From Spirochaetales bacterium (GTDB lineage Bacteria; Spirochaetota; Spirochaetia; SZUA-6), in the NCBI GenBank assembly GCA_027021365.1, contig JALUUM010000045.1:17113-81112 (forward strand): a stretch of DNA of 64,000 nt, read 5' to 3'. Shown here piece after piece: positions 52,831 through 62,254 of this stretch (position 1 is its first letter; each line of letters starts with the position of its first letter). The position numbers were made by a program, and so were the translations under genes. The notes beneath the pieces are model-generated. The model was not told the origin of the DNA, searched no databases, and was given only the letters and a program-made list of their open reading frames with translations.

Positions 52831-53814
52831 ATGAACAAATCGACTGATCCGGAAATCCATATCGAAAGGGGAGAGCTTTCATGGAGGTATCCGCAGAAGC
52901 TCTCCGAGGTACCGGAACTCCTATCGGAGGGTTATATCCCTCACGGAGGGGGTACGACACTTGTAAAAACACCACTTGTAAAATCGAAGGTCAAGCGGGG
53001 TAGAGGTTTTTTCGACCTTTCCCGCCTTAAGGAACTGAAAGCTTTCTCCCTTTCAGGGGGGACATGCACGATCGGTGCCGGGCTTACCTATGCGGAGGTC
53101 GTTACCAACATCAGCACCTTCGATATCAACCATATCCTGGTAAAGGCCTTGAGCAGGGCTGCCTCCAATGCCCTCCGTAACAGGATAACGATCGGCGGAA
53201 GCATTGCGACTTTCCCGGTCTGGTCGGACCTTGCCGGCCCGCTCATTGCACTGAACTCAAGGTTAAAGCTCCTCGATTCTTCGGGAAAAGAGAGTACCTG
53301 TGGCATAGAGGAGTATTTCAAAGATCGCAGTATCGGAAGAAACAAATTGATACTTTACGCCGAGGTACCTGCATCGGCTTCGGTGAGTTACTACTACAGG
53401 GAAGTGCGGACTCGCTTTGATTACCCGCTGTTTACCGTGTCGATTCTTCCTTCCGGGACTGGCGGTATGGCTAAGGCCGCCGGAGGGGCAGAGGCTACTG
53501 GTATAGCAAAGGCCGCCGGCTCTGTGGGTGCTACTGCCGCTACCAGTGGCCCTGTCGGTTCCGAAAGCACCGGCGACTCTGCCGGCTCCTATATCGTCGT
53601 TGTGACGGGAACGAGGGGAAAGTACAGGAAGCTGCAGGTTGCATCGAGTGCATCGAACCTTCCGAAGCAGCCCGATGAGACAGAAAAGACAGGGCTTCAG
53701 TTCCCGGACAGGCAGGGTATGAGCGGGGAGTATCTCGAACATGTTGCCAGGGTACAGATTCGACGCGGCCTGGAAATGCTTGAAAAAGCCGCCGGGCAAG
53801 GGAGGAGTAAGTAG
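52831..53814 (+). CDS. Molybdenum hydroxylase FAD-binding subunit
   Basis: A 327-residue CoxM/XdhB-type subunit, which passes electrons from the iron-sulfur centres to FAD. IGAGLTYAEVVTN and ALRNRITIGGSIATFPVWSD are the FAD-site signatures. A low-complexity stretch (AKAAGGAEATG, KAAGSVGATAATSG; encoded 53455-53590) is inserted before the C-terminal part and is absent from usual homologues. It is followed directly by the 2Fe-2S subunit gene. In E. coli the counterpart is YgfM. Confidence 0.9.
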   Translation: MNKSTDPEIHIERGELSWRYPQKLSEVPELLSEGYIPHGGGTTLVKTPLVKSKVKRGRGFFDLSRLKELKAFSLSGGTCTIGAGLTYAEVVTNISTFDINHILVKALSRAASNALRNRITIGGSIATFPVWSDLAGPLIALNSRLKLLDSSGKESTCGIEEYFKDRSIGRNKLILYAEVPASASVSYYYREVRTRFDYPLFTVSILPSGTGGMAKAAGGAEATGIAKAAGSVGATAATSGPVGSESTGDSAGSYIVVVTGTRGKYRKLQVASSASNLPKQPDETEKTGLQFPDRQGMSGEYLEHVARVQIRRGLEMLEKAAGQGRSK

Positions 53815-54315
53815 ATGAAGGCAGATTTTATCATAAACGGAAGGCGTGAAAGCCTGGAGTTCGATTCGAGGGCGACCCTTCTGGAAGTGCTAAGAAACAG
53901 CGGCCACAGGGAGGTAAAGAGCGGCTGCGAGAATGGAGAGTGCGGTGTATGTACTGTTCTTCTCGATGGCATTCCGGTAAACTCCTGCATGGTCCTTGCC
54001 GCATCGGTGATTGGAAGGGAGGTAACCACTATCAGGGGGCTCACGGAAGATGACGATACCGGTTTGAGCCCGGTACAGGAAGCCTTTGCAGAGGCAGGGG
54101 GGATTCAGTGCGGTTTCTGCACACCTGCAAAGGTACTGGTGACCTACTCCCTTCTAAGCAGAAACCCCCAACCCTCGGATGAGGATATAATGAACGCCCT
54201 GGACGGGAATATCTGCAGGTGTACCGGTTATGTAAAGATACTGGATTCGGTAAAGCTTGCCGCAGAGAAGCTTAAGGCTTCCGGGAAAGAATCAAGAAAA
54301 GAGAGGGGAAAGTGA
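53815..54315 (+). CDS. Molybdenum hydroxylase 2Fe-2S subunit
   Basis: A 166-residue CoxS/XdhC-type subunit. The first plant-type cluster is held by C38, C43, C46 and C58 (SGCENGECGVCTVLLDG). The second uses C99, C102, C134 and C136 (QCGFCTPAK and NICRCTGY). It starts immediately after the FAD-subunit stop and overlaps the molybdenum subunit start by four bases. It relays electrons from molybdenum to FAD. Confidence 0.95.
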   Translation: MKADFIINGRRESLEFDSRATLLEVLRNSGHREVKSGCENGECGVCTVLLDGIPVNSCMVLAASVIGREVTTIRGLTEDDDTGLSPVQEAFAEAGGIQCGFCTPAKVLVTYSLLSRNPQPSDEDIMNALDGNICRCTGYVKILDSVKLAAEKLKASGKESRKERGK

Positions 54316-56654
54316 TGGCAGAGAAGATATCAGATGATTTCAACTATGTTGGCAAGCCTGTAAGAAAGGTGGATTCCCTTTCTCTTGCAAGGGGAGAGGC
54401 GAGGTTTACCGATGATTACGATATTCAAAATGAGGTTTACGGTGTATTCCTGTACTCCGATATTCCGCACGGAAGGATAAGAGAGATTGACACGGCGGAA
54501 GCCCTGTCAATCGATGGAGTGATAGACATATTTCACCATGGAAATACACCGAATACCCTCTATACATCGGCCGGGCAGGGGTATCCCGAGCCGTCCCCAT
54601 ACGATACGAGGCTCTTCGACAGTGTCGTGAGGTTTGTGGGAGACAGGGTTGCCCTGGTGGTGGCAGAGAGTGAGGAGGTTGCAAGGGAAGCTGCCGGAAA
54701 GATAAAGGTGAATTACGAGGAACTCCCTGCCGTCTTCGATTACGAAAGGGCAGAGGAACCGGATTCGCCTCGGATTCATGCAGACGGCGAGTTTCCAAAG
54801 ATACCGGTAGCATACCTTCCAGAGAAAAATATAGCGGCAAAGATAGACATCGGTTTCGGAAATATCGATGAAGGCTTCAAAGAGGCGGACTTCATAGTGG
54901 AGAATACCTATAGGATGCAGTATGCATCTCACTGTGCAACGGAACCTCACGTTGCAAGGGCATACTACGATGACAGGGGGAGGCTCACCATAGTAACCGC
55001 CACCCAGGTACCTTTTCATGCAAGAAGAATAGTCTCCATGGTGCTCGGGATACCGATTTCCTCTATACGCGTGATAAAACCGAGGATAGGGGGAGGCTTC
55101 GGCGGAAAGCAGGAGGTTATCCTGGAACCCTATGTAGCCCTGATTACTGTAAGGACGGGCAGGGCATCGAGGATAAAGCTTTCCAGAAAAGAGGTCTTCG
55201 TAAGCTCGAGGACGAGGCACCCCATGCGTGTCCGTTTGAAGACCGGGGTAAAGAAAAGCGGTGAGATAACTGCCCTGGAGATGGATGCCCTTATGAACAA
55301 CGGTGCATACGGGAGCCATGCCCTCACTGTTCTTTCCAATGCGGGAAGCAAGGTTCTTCCCTTATTCAACAAGATTCCAAGCATACGTTTCAGGGGCGAA
55401 ACTGTGTATACCAACCTCCCCGTGGGCGGAGCCTACAGGGGTTACGGAGCAACGCAGGGATACTTTGCCTTCAACCAGCAGATAGATATCATAACCAGAA
55501 AACTGGGGCTGGACATAATAGAATACTGCAAGAAATGGCACATAAGGGAGGGGGAAACCTCTAAAATATTCGAGGCTCTTGGTGAGGGTAAAGAGGGAGT
55601 GAGCCAGGTTATAAAATCGTGCAAGCTGGATGAATGCATAGACAGGGGTGCAGCGGAGATTGGCTGGTATGAGAAGCGGGGAAAGAGGAGGAAGCTCGAC
55701 AACGGGTGGGTTACGGGAGTCGGTATGGCAATCGGCATGCAGGGCTCCGGAATACCGCTGATAGACATGGGCTCTGCCAGCATAAAGATGAACGAGGACG
55801 GCTCTTTCAACCTCTTCATAGGTGCCACCGATCTGGGTACCGGCTCCGATACGATTCTTGCACAGATTGCGGCAGAGGTTCTTCAGGTTCCCGTCGACAA
55901 GATGATTGTCCTCTCCTCGGATACGGACCTCACTCCCTTCGACGTGGGTGCCTATGCATCATCCACAACCTATGTTTCCGGCTCTGCCGTAAAAAAATGT
56001 GCTGAAAAGATAAGAAAGGATATCCTCGAGGTTGCATCACAGATGCTCGGCGAGGAAGTATCCGGCCTGAAAGTGAAAGAGGGCACGGTAGTCTCCGGGA
56101 AGACTGGCGAATCCGTAAGTTATTCCGACATATGCACCTACAGCCTCTACCAGGGGGGGCAGCACCAGATTCAGGCGGAGGCTTCCAGCGTGATGCCCGA
56201 ATCGCCTCCTCCCTTCATCGCCCAGTTTGCAGAGGTTGCCGTGGATGTCGAAACTGGAAAGGTGAAGCCTCTCCGTTTCGTGTCGGCCGTTGACTGCGGC
56301 CAGGCGATAAACCCGGTTCTTGCAGAGGGACAGGTGGAGGGCGCCGTGGTGAACGGAATATCCTATGCACTGACAGAGGAGTACAGGTTCGACAAAAAGG
56401 GAAGGATGGTAAACCCGAGTTTCGGAAACTACAAGATATTTACCGCACCGGACATTCCCGAGATAAAAACGATACTTGTCGAATCCTACGAGGAAACGGG
56501 GCCTTTCGGTGCAAAGTCGGTTGGAGAAATTGCAATAAACGGGCCGGCACCGGCAATAGCAAATGCAATCTACGATGCGGTGGGTGTAAGGCTGTTCGAA
56601 ACGCCATTTACACCGGAACGTGTTTTCAAAGCCTTGAAGTCCAGGGAGGAGTGA
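54312..56654 (+). CDS. Molybdenum hydroxylase catalytic subunit (XdhD/CoxL type)
   Basis: A 780-residue molybdopterin subunit of the xanthine dehydrogenase family. GGGFGGKQE (near 258), AYRGYGATQGYFAFNQQ, FIGATDLGTGSDTI and GAKSVGEIAINGPA are present; the last holds the catalytic Glu (near 739). Codons show no internal TGA, so there is no selenocysteine. The substrate is probably a purine or other N-heterocycle, but it cannot be fixed. Together with its neighbours it forms the SDMH-type operon in which YgfK is the electron-transfer partner. Confidence 0.93.
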   Translation: MMAEKISDDFNYVGKPVRKVDSLSLARGEARFTDDYDIQNEVYGVFLYSDIPHGRIREIDTAEALSIDGVIDIFHHGNTPNTLYTSAGQGYPEPSPYDTRLFDSVVRFVGDRVALVVAESEEVAREAAGKIKVNYEELPAVFDYERAEEPDSPRIHADGEFPKIPVAYLPEKNIAAKIDIGFGNIDEGFKEADFIVENTYRMQYASHCATEPHVARAYYDDRGRLTIVTATQVPFHARRIVSMVLGIPISSIRVIKPRIGGGFGGKQEVILEPYVALITVRTGRASRIKLSRKEVFVSSRTRHPMRVRLKTGVKKSGEITALEMDALMNNGAYGSHALTVLSNAGSKVLPLFNKIPSIRFRGETVYTNLPVGGAYRGYGATQGYFAFNQQIDIITRKLGLDIIEYCKKWHIREGETSKIFEALGEGKEGVSQVIKSCKLDECIDRGAAEIGWYEKRGKRRKLDNGWVTGVGMAIGMQGSGIPLIDMGSASIKMNEDGSFNLFIGATDLGTGSDTILAQIAAEVLQVPVDKMIVLSSDTDLTPFDVGAYASSTTYVSGSAVKKCAEKIRKDILEVASQMLGEEVSGLKVKEGTVVSGKTGESVSYSDICTYSLYQGGQHQIQAEASSVMPESPPPFIAQFAEVAVDVETGKVKPLRFVSAVDCGQAINPVLAEGQVEGAVVNGISYALTEEYRFDKKGRMVNPSFGNYKIFTAPDIPEIKTILVESYEETGPFGAKSVGEIAINGPAPAIANAIYDAVGVRLFETPFTPERVFKALKSREE

Positions 56655-56655
56655 C

Positions 56656-59600
56656 ATGAGCGACAGAATGATTCCGATTTCCTTCGACAACCTGTTGAGA
56701 TGGATAACAATGGAATACTCACGGGAAGATTCCATATTCGGAATTCCCGGGCACATGTTTTTCAGAAAGAAGGATAACAGCGGCGTCAGGATATTTTCAG
56801 ATTTCATAGATACCGCGGTGGGACCTGCAGCGGGGCCTCACACCCAGCTCTCGCAGAACATAGTGGCTGCATTCCTTACGGGAGGTCGTTTTATTGAGCT
56901 GAAGACAGTTCAGAAACTGGATAGCCTGGAGATAGACAAGCCCTGCATAGATGCCCGTGACGAGGGCTACAATACCGAGTGGTCCACCGAGCTTTCCCTG
57001 GAACAGGCCTACGATGAATACGTAAAGGCTTGGTTTCTCCTCCATTTCCTCGCAGCCTTTCTGGACCTTCCTCCAAACTTCATGTTCAACATGAGCATCG
57101 GTTACGACCTGGAAGGAATAAAAACGGAAGGCATGGACAGGTTCATAGACGGGTTGATAGATGCCACGAAAAGAGAGAATTTTTCAGCCCACATGGAGAG
57201 CCTAAAAGGCTACATAGAGTCGCTCTTTAAGGGTTCCGGTGATTTCAGCAGGGGGCTTTCGCCTGAAACGGCAGAGAGACTTGAATCCCTGCCGGGAAAG
57301 ATTTCTCCCAAAATCGTAAACTCGGTAACACTATCCACCATGCACGGCTGCCCGCCGGACGAGATAGAGTCTATCTGTTCCTACCTGATGGAAGAGAAGA
57401 AGCTGAATACCTATGTGAAGCTGAATCCTACCCTCTTGGGATACGAGAGGGTAAGGGAGATACTAAACAAGAACGGTTACCACTACGTGGAGCTTAAGGA
57501 AGAGAGCTTTCTAAAAGACCTTCAGTACGGTGATGCCGTTCACATTCTTGGTAACCTGGAGAAGAAGGCAAAGGCAGAGGGAGTCTCCTTCGGGCTCAAG
57601 CTTTCCAATACCCTGGGAACGGTGAATCCGGGAAAGCACCTTCCGGGAGAAGAGATGTACATGTCAGGAAGGGCACTTTTCCCCCTTACCATAAATCTCG
57701 CCGCACTGCTTAGCAGGGAGTTTGACGGAAGGCTTCCGATTTCATACTCGGGTGGTGCCTCGCAGTTGAATGTAGAGTCACTTCTCGATGTCGGCATAAA
57801 GCCCATAACATTTGCCACCGAACTTTTAAAGCCGGGCGGATACCTGAGGCTTAAGGAGGCGGCAGAGCTCTTGGAGGGAAAGTACGAGAAGGCCCTGGCG
57901 GCGGAAAGTATCAATGTGGATTCCCTGGAGAGGCTTGCAGAGGATTCGGTGGGAAACCTTCTCTACTCGAAGGGCTGGCGTGGCGAGGATACCGTTTCCG
58001 TGAAGGGAGAGCTTCCCATTACGGATTGTTACGTGGCGCCGTGCAGGGAGGCTTGCCCCGTGGGGCAGGATATACCGCAGTACATTCAGGCTGCCGGGAG
58101 CGGCGATTTCGATGCTTCACTTTCGATCATTCGAGCGACCAATGCGCTTCCCGGGGTGACGGGTTATATCTGTGAGCAGCCCTGTACCACCAACTGTACC
58201 AGGCTCGATTACGACAGCCCTGTTTTCATAAGGGATGTAAAGCTTTCAGGTTTTTTGAAAGGTGATGTCAGCGGAAAGGATATCGCCGGCGAGTCCGGGA
58301 AGCTGAATGGCAAAGTCGCCGTTGTCGGTGCGGGGCCTGCAGGGCTTGCCTGCGCATACTACCTGGCCCTTGCAGGTGCCGATGTAACGGTTTTCGACAA
58401 AAGGGACTCTGCAGGTGGAGTGGTGAACCATATTCTTCCCAGGTACAGGCTTCCGGAAGAGGCCGTTAAGCGGGATATCGAGGAAATCGAGAAGGCAGGG
58501 GTCGTTTTCGAGTTTGGGGTTTCGCCTTCACCTGAAGAACTGAAGGAGAAGGGTTACAAATGCATCTTTCTCGGGATAGGTGCTGAGGTATCGAGGCACC
58601 TGAAAGGTATCGAGGTTGCCGAAGGTGAGGAGAGAGTGACAGATGCATTGTCATTTCTCGATTCCTACAGGCGTGATCCTGCCAGCCTGAAGCCGGGAAG
58701 AAGAGTGGCTGTAATCGGGGGAGGCAACACGGCAATGGATGCTGCGCGTTCTGCCAGGAGGCTCGATGGAGTGGAAGAGGTAACGGTGTACTACAGGCGG
58801 AGCGAGAGGGAGATGCCTGCCGACAGGGAGGAGTACGAGAATGCGAAGGAGGATGGTGTAGTCTTCCGGTTCCTCCGTGCGCCTGTTTCCGTCAAGAAGG
58901 ATAAGGTGAGCGGCAGGCTGGTCGTCACCCTGGAGAAGATGAAGCTTGGGAAACCGGATGAATCGGGAAGAAGAAAGCCCATCGGGACGTGCGAGACGGA
59001 GGACGTGCAGGTCGATATGCTGATAGAGGCCATTGGCGAGGGTGTGGATACCAGATTGCTCGAGGAGTGGGGTTTGGAGCTCGATTCGTCGGGAAGGCCG
59101 GTTGTGAAAGAGGAGAGCCTGGAAACTTCCATGGAGGGTGTGTACATCGGCGGTGATGCCTACAGGGGACCCTCCTCGGTAGTAGAGGCAATGGGGGACG
59201 GAAGAAAGGCAGCCGATTCCATACTGAGGCGCCTGGGGCTTGCAGGCGGCCTGGATGAAACTGGAACGGGGAAGTTCCGCCTTTCCACGCTTTCCGGGTT
59301 GAAGGTGGAGTTCAATGCCGATTCTTCCAGGGTAAAAGATATATACTCGAGGAAGGGCAAGATTTACAATCCGGATGAACTTGCCTCGTATGCAAAGGAG
59401 CCCGGAAGCGAGGGTGAGGCGGGTAGCGAGGCTGAGCGCTGCCTCGAGTGTGACTTTCTCTGTAACAAGTGTGTCGATGTATGCCCCAACAGGGCAAATG
59501 TCCCGATACTGGTGAAATCCGACGTACTCAAGGACTACTACCAGATAGTACATGTCGATGCGCTTTGTAACGAGTGCGGGAACTGCGGTACCTTCTGCCC

Positions 59601-59877
59601 GTGGGAAGGGGTTCCCTATAAGGACAAGCTCACTCTCTTTCACAGGTATGAAGACTTTGAGAGCAGCAGCAACGACGGTTTCGTACTTCTGGATGGCGAT
59701 AGGCTGGAATTGAGGGTAAATGGGAAAACGAGAAAGATTGAAGTGAAAAATGGGCACGCCCTTGAAAGGGGAGAAGCCCTTGCATCGTACTTTGGTGTTC
59801 CGGGTTCAGAGCTTGGCGGAATAACGGATATAGTTGAAAGCCTGCTCGATCGCTACAGGTACCTATTTGAACTGTAA
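56656..59877 (+). CDS. ygfK: YgfK-type flavoprotein (putative selenate-reductase-like subunit)
   Basis: A 1073-residue protein of the YgfK family. Residues about 1-440 form a TIM-barrel resembling dihydropyrimidine dehydrogenase (VTLSTMHGCPPDEIESICSY, ISYSGGASQL). A 4Fe-4S segment begins near 461 (CREACPVGQDIPQYI), then an FAD/NADPH oxidoreductase fold (VVGAGPAGLACAYYLALAG near 551; VIGGGNTAMDAARSA). The C-terminus has more clusters (CLECDFLCNKCVDVCPN near 928; CNECGNCGTFCPW near 971). YgfK genes accompany selenium-dependent molybdenum hydroxylases; selenate reduction is a historical label. GGGAGG precedes the ATG, one base after the previous stop. Confidence 0.92.
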   Translation: MSDRMIPISFDNLLRWITMEYSREDSIFGIPGHMFFRKKDNSGVRIFSDFIDTAVGPAAGPHTQLSQNIVAAFLTGGRFIELKTVQKLDSLEIDKPCIDARDEGYNTEWSTELSLEQAYDEYVKAWFLLHFLAAFLDLPPNFMFNMSIGYDLEGIKTEGMDRFIDGLIDATKRENFSAHMESLKGYIESLFKGSGDFSRGLSPETAERLESLPGKISPKIVNSVTLSTMHGCPPDEIESICSYLMEEKKLNTYVKLNPTLLGYERVREILNKNGYHYVELKEESFLKDLQYGDAVHILGNLEKKAKAEGVSFGLKLSNTLGTVNPGKHLPGEEMYMSGRALFPLTINLAALLSREFDGRLPISYSGGASQLNVESLLDVGIKPITFATELLKPGGYLRLKEAAELLEGKYEKALAAESINVDSLERLAEDSVGNLLYSKGWRGEDTVSVKGELPITDCYVAPCREACPVGQDIPQYIQAAGSGDFDASLSIIRATNALPGVTGYICEQPCTTNCTRLDYDSPVFIRDVKLSGFLKGDVSGKDIAGESGKLNGKVAVVGAGPAGLACAYYLALAGADVTVFDKRDSAGGVVNHILPRYRLPEEAVKRDIEEIEKAGVVFEFGVSPSPEELKEKGYKCIFLGIGAEVSRHLKGIEVAEGEERVTDALSFLDSYRRDPASLKPGRRVAVIGGGNTAMDAARSARRLDGVEEVTVYYRRSEREMPADREEYENAKEDGVVFRFLRAPVSVKKDKVSGRLVVTLEKMKLGKPDESGRRKPIGTCETEDVQVDMLIEAIGEGVDTRLLEEWGLELDSSGRPVVKEESLETSMEGVYIGGDAYRGPSSVVEAMGDGRKAADSILRRLGLAGGLDETGTGKFRLSTLSGLKVEFNADSSRVKDIYSRKGKIYNPDELASYAKEPGSEGEAGSEAERCLECDFLCNKCVDVCPNRANVPILVKSDVLKDYYQIVHVDALCNECGNCGTFCPWEGVPYKDKLTLFHRYEDFESSSNDGFVLLDGDRLELRVNGKTRKIEVKNGHALERGEALASYFGVPGSELGGITDIVESLLDRYRYLFEL

Positions 59878-59964
59878 TCTATGGAAGGATTTTCATTTCC
59901 TTTGTCCTTCCTGATATTAGAAAAATTACACTCCGTGCTTATCCTTTCTAATACCCCTGGCATA

Positions 59965-60000
59965 GTGAGGGCAGTGAGACCCAGGAGGTAAAGCGGTAGT
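59965..60000 (+). repeat. Imperfect direct repeat, left copy
   Basis: A 36-base segment containing GCAGTGAGACCC and GGTAAA matches 63898-63933 at 31 of 36 positions in the same orientation. It lies at the point where the sequence turns AT-rich, so the pair brackets the island. Confidence 0.6.
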
Positions 60001-60337
60001 TCAATTTCAATTACTCTATTATTATTTGCAGCAGCAAGCATTTCATGTACAGATTATGAAAATAAACTAAATTTTTTATTAAAAAAAGGAGAATGTTAAT
60101 ATTTTTAGAATAGTCAAACTTGCTAATTCGGCAGTAGTAATATGATGAGTATTTTCTAATAGCAGAATATAATCATAATAAGGATATTTCAATAGATCAC
60201 ATTATCCATTTTCCTATAATTCCAAATATTTTATAATTGCCGTTTATGATAGAGCGAGATTTTAAGTATAACAATGAAGATTAGATTACTGTGAAAATCA
60301 ATGATATGATTAACGATAGCAAGAAAGGAAAATAATA
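60001..60337. other. AT-rich intergenic stretch at the island's left edge
   Basis: No coding signal longer than a few dozen codons and no terminator with a T-run. The base composition changes sharply from the molybdenum operon to strongly AT-rich here and stays so to the end of the window. Confidence 0.6.
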
Positions 60338-60757
60338 ATGAGAAAAATATTAGTAGTGATTATCGTTTTTGCAACATTTAGAATAAATTGTTTTGCAGAT
60401 AATAATGCTTTGTTATTCCAGATTGTTGGCTTATACTTTGTAAATGGGGATAAAACAACTGGATTATACATTTATAAGGTAAAAAATGGAGATTATATTT
60501 TTCAAAAGGTGCTCATATCTCAAGAGAAAATTAGTTACAAATTTGAATGGCAGAGTGCATATGTTCATCCGAGTGAGTCAAACGAGTATGAGTTCTACTG
60601 GCATACAGGAAGATTTGATGATAACCCGGAAACAAATAAAATTATTGTTTATAGATTGAAAGCGAATATAAATGGTTTTGAAGGCATATATTTTTTTCCT
60701 GAGGAACCCAAGACACCGCCGGCAAAGGTCAGGTTTGTAAAATTAAGGGGTAATTGA
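60338..60757 (+). CDS. Small exported protein, unknown
   Basis: 139 residues: a signal peptide (1 to about 20; MRKILVVIIVFATFRINCFA) and a beta-rich body with VYRLKANINGFEGIYFFP. No known family. AAAGGAAA precedes the ATG. It lies in the AT-rich island. Such short exported proteins near Rhs remnants are often immunity proteins, but there is no direct evidence. The frame continues after its stop into the L,D-transpeptidase remnant. Confidence 0.55.
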   Translation: MRKILVVIIVFATFRINCFADNNALLFQIVGLYFVNGDKTTGLYIYKVKNGDYIFQKVLISQEKISYKFEWQSAYVHPSESNEYEFYWHTGRFDDNPETNKIIVYRLKANINGFEGIYFFPEEPKTPPAKVRFVKLRGN

Positions 60758-60901
60758 TATTTACTTCATGCTGGTGGCAGGGGATATCGATATGCTACAT
60801 TGGGTTGTATAAGGATGGAGAATAGAGATATTGCAGAACTTGCTCCACTTGTTAAGAATATACTAATAGATAGTGGGGATGCTTCCTTGAAATCGAAATA
60901 G
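60758..60901 (+). pseudogene. C-terminal remnant of an L,D-transpeptidase (YkuD) domain
   Basis: In the same frame as the gene before it, just past its stop, lies YLLHAGGRGYRYATLGCIRM, then ENRDIAELAPLVKNIL and a stop at 60899-60901. H-x-G near the start and GCIRM form the YkuD active site, with Cys as nucleophile. The typical Ser/Thr before GC is Leu. Only about 47 residues remain of a 120-residue domain and there is no start codon. YkuD domains occur as toxin tips in polymorphic-toxin proteins. Confidence 0.6.
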
Positions 60902-60913
60902 AAGGAGTGGTGA

Positions 60914-61660
60914 ATGAAGATTAAAAAAATAGCATTTGTAATATTTGTTCAGTTATTCAATATCATGATGCTTTATGGGGAAAGTGATTCAGATAATGAA
61001 AACAAATTGATAGTTTATGATTATGGACGGACATGGGAAAATTATTATATTGTACGAGAAGAGATTGATTTTTATAAAGATGGTTTAATTAGAACCATGA
61101 AATATTATACGCATGGGGAAAAGGGTGATACATATTTGATATGGACAATAGATGTTGTGAGAAAGGGTGACAAAGTCTACAAATATGTTACAGAGAAGGG
61201 TAAGAAAGAATTAGAATTATATTATGAGATTAAAAAGGATGGTAGGTTAGTAATTAATGAGACTGGGGAATATAAGAATGATAAAATAGAGGTTAGGAAG
61301 GTTGGCCTGCATAAGTATGTATATACTTTTAATGATAAAATAAGAGCTACTTATTATGTTGGCTTGAAGGATATTAATGTTTATCATGCCGCTAACAGAC
61401 ATTTCCAATATCATTTTGATAAGAATTGTAAACTCTATCTGATTGAACAAGATTCTGAATCTCCATATTATAATATTACGGTGGATAAGAGGGGTAGACA
61501 CATTTTATACAAGCGAGATAGTAACGGTTTATTTCTTGATTATCTCGAGATTGTAGCACCTAAAATTAAAATTACGCCTGAAGTAGCTATTCAGAATATG
61601 ATAATAATACCGGTGGAGGATGAGGACTATTTAATGCCATTTGTAATTGGATATCATTAG
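60914..61660 (+). CDS. Exported protein of unknown function
   Basis: 248 residues with an N-terminal signal (1 to about 22) and an otherwise beta-rich, charged body without recognised motif; EYKNDKIEVRKVGLHKYVYT is a sample. AAGGAG lies close to the ATG. It is between the transpeptidase remnant and the Rhs remnant, so an immunity role is possible. AT-rich like the island. Confidence 0.6.
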   Translation: MKIKKIAFVIFVQLFNIMMLYGESDSDNENKLIVYDYGRTWENYYIVREEIDFYKDGLIRTMKYYTHGEKGDTYLIWTIDVVRKGDKVYKYVTEKGKKELELYYEIKKDGRLVINETGEYKNDKIEVRKVGLHKYVYTFNDKIRATYYVGLKDINVYHAANRHFQYHFDKNCKLYLIEQDSESPYYNITVDKRGRHILYKRDSNGLFLDYLEIVAPKIKITPEVAIQNMIIIPVEDEDYLMPFVIGYH

Positions 61661-61681
61661 TGTACTGAGATATTTGGCTAG

Positions 61682-62254
61682 AGCCTAAGGGATTACAAGG
61701 CTATGTTGGGTAGATGGACTACAGTTTATCCCATACGTGCGGGGCTAAACTGGTATGTGAATGTAGGTAATGATCCTGTTAACCGGATAGATCCTTTGGG
61801 ATTGTTACTGGATAACCCCCTATATTCAATTAGTCATTTGAATGATCCCGCTTATATGGCTGAAAAGATAGGTGATCTTGCAACTTATGGTGCTTTAGGG
61901 CTTAATGTTGCAAACTTAGGAGCAACAATTACCGGTAATATTCCGGCTGCAGAGACTTTTGGTATAGTAGCTGGTGTGCTCGATATGACTGCTTTAGGGG
62001 CTTATGTTATAGCTGGCAACCCAAATAAAGCTGGATTTGCAATTGCTTCGGTTGTAATTGATATTATTCCGGGTATAGCAGTACCAATAAAGCCTGCATA
62101 TAATCCGGTGGCAAGGAGATTTATAAGTGCCTCTACAGGACGGTTTATTAAAAGATGGGCAGGTGTGGCGAAATATTCTCTCTTACTTACAATCAATACC
62201 GGGATTCGGTGTTATGAAATACTTGATTTAGAAACGGGAGAGAGCAATAAATGA
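61682..62254 (+). pseudogene. 3' remnant of an Rhs/YD-repeat polymorphic toxin
   Basis: The frame opens after a stop at 61679-61681 with SLRDYKAMLGRWTTVYPIRA, then GLNWYVNVGNDPVNRIDPLG: the Rhs-core C-terminus (consensus GRW-x-x-x-DP, NWY, NDP-x-N-x-x-DPLG). The tip that follows is very hydrophobic (ALGLNVANLGATITGNIPAA, GFAIASVVIDIIPGIAVP), a pre-toxin/membrane-insertion type, and ends without a clear toxin motif. The Asp of the first DP is Tyr. An ATG at 61703 exists but is probably not a real start. Confidence 0.75.

Noticed and set aside
54312..56654. Selenocysteine in the molybdenum subunit
   Set aside because: The frame has no internal TGA, and selenium in such enzymes is a cofactor atom, not encoded.
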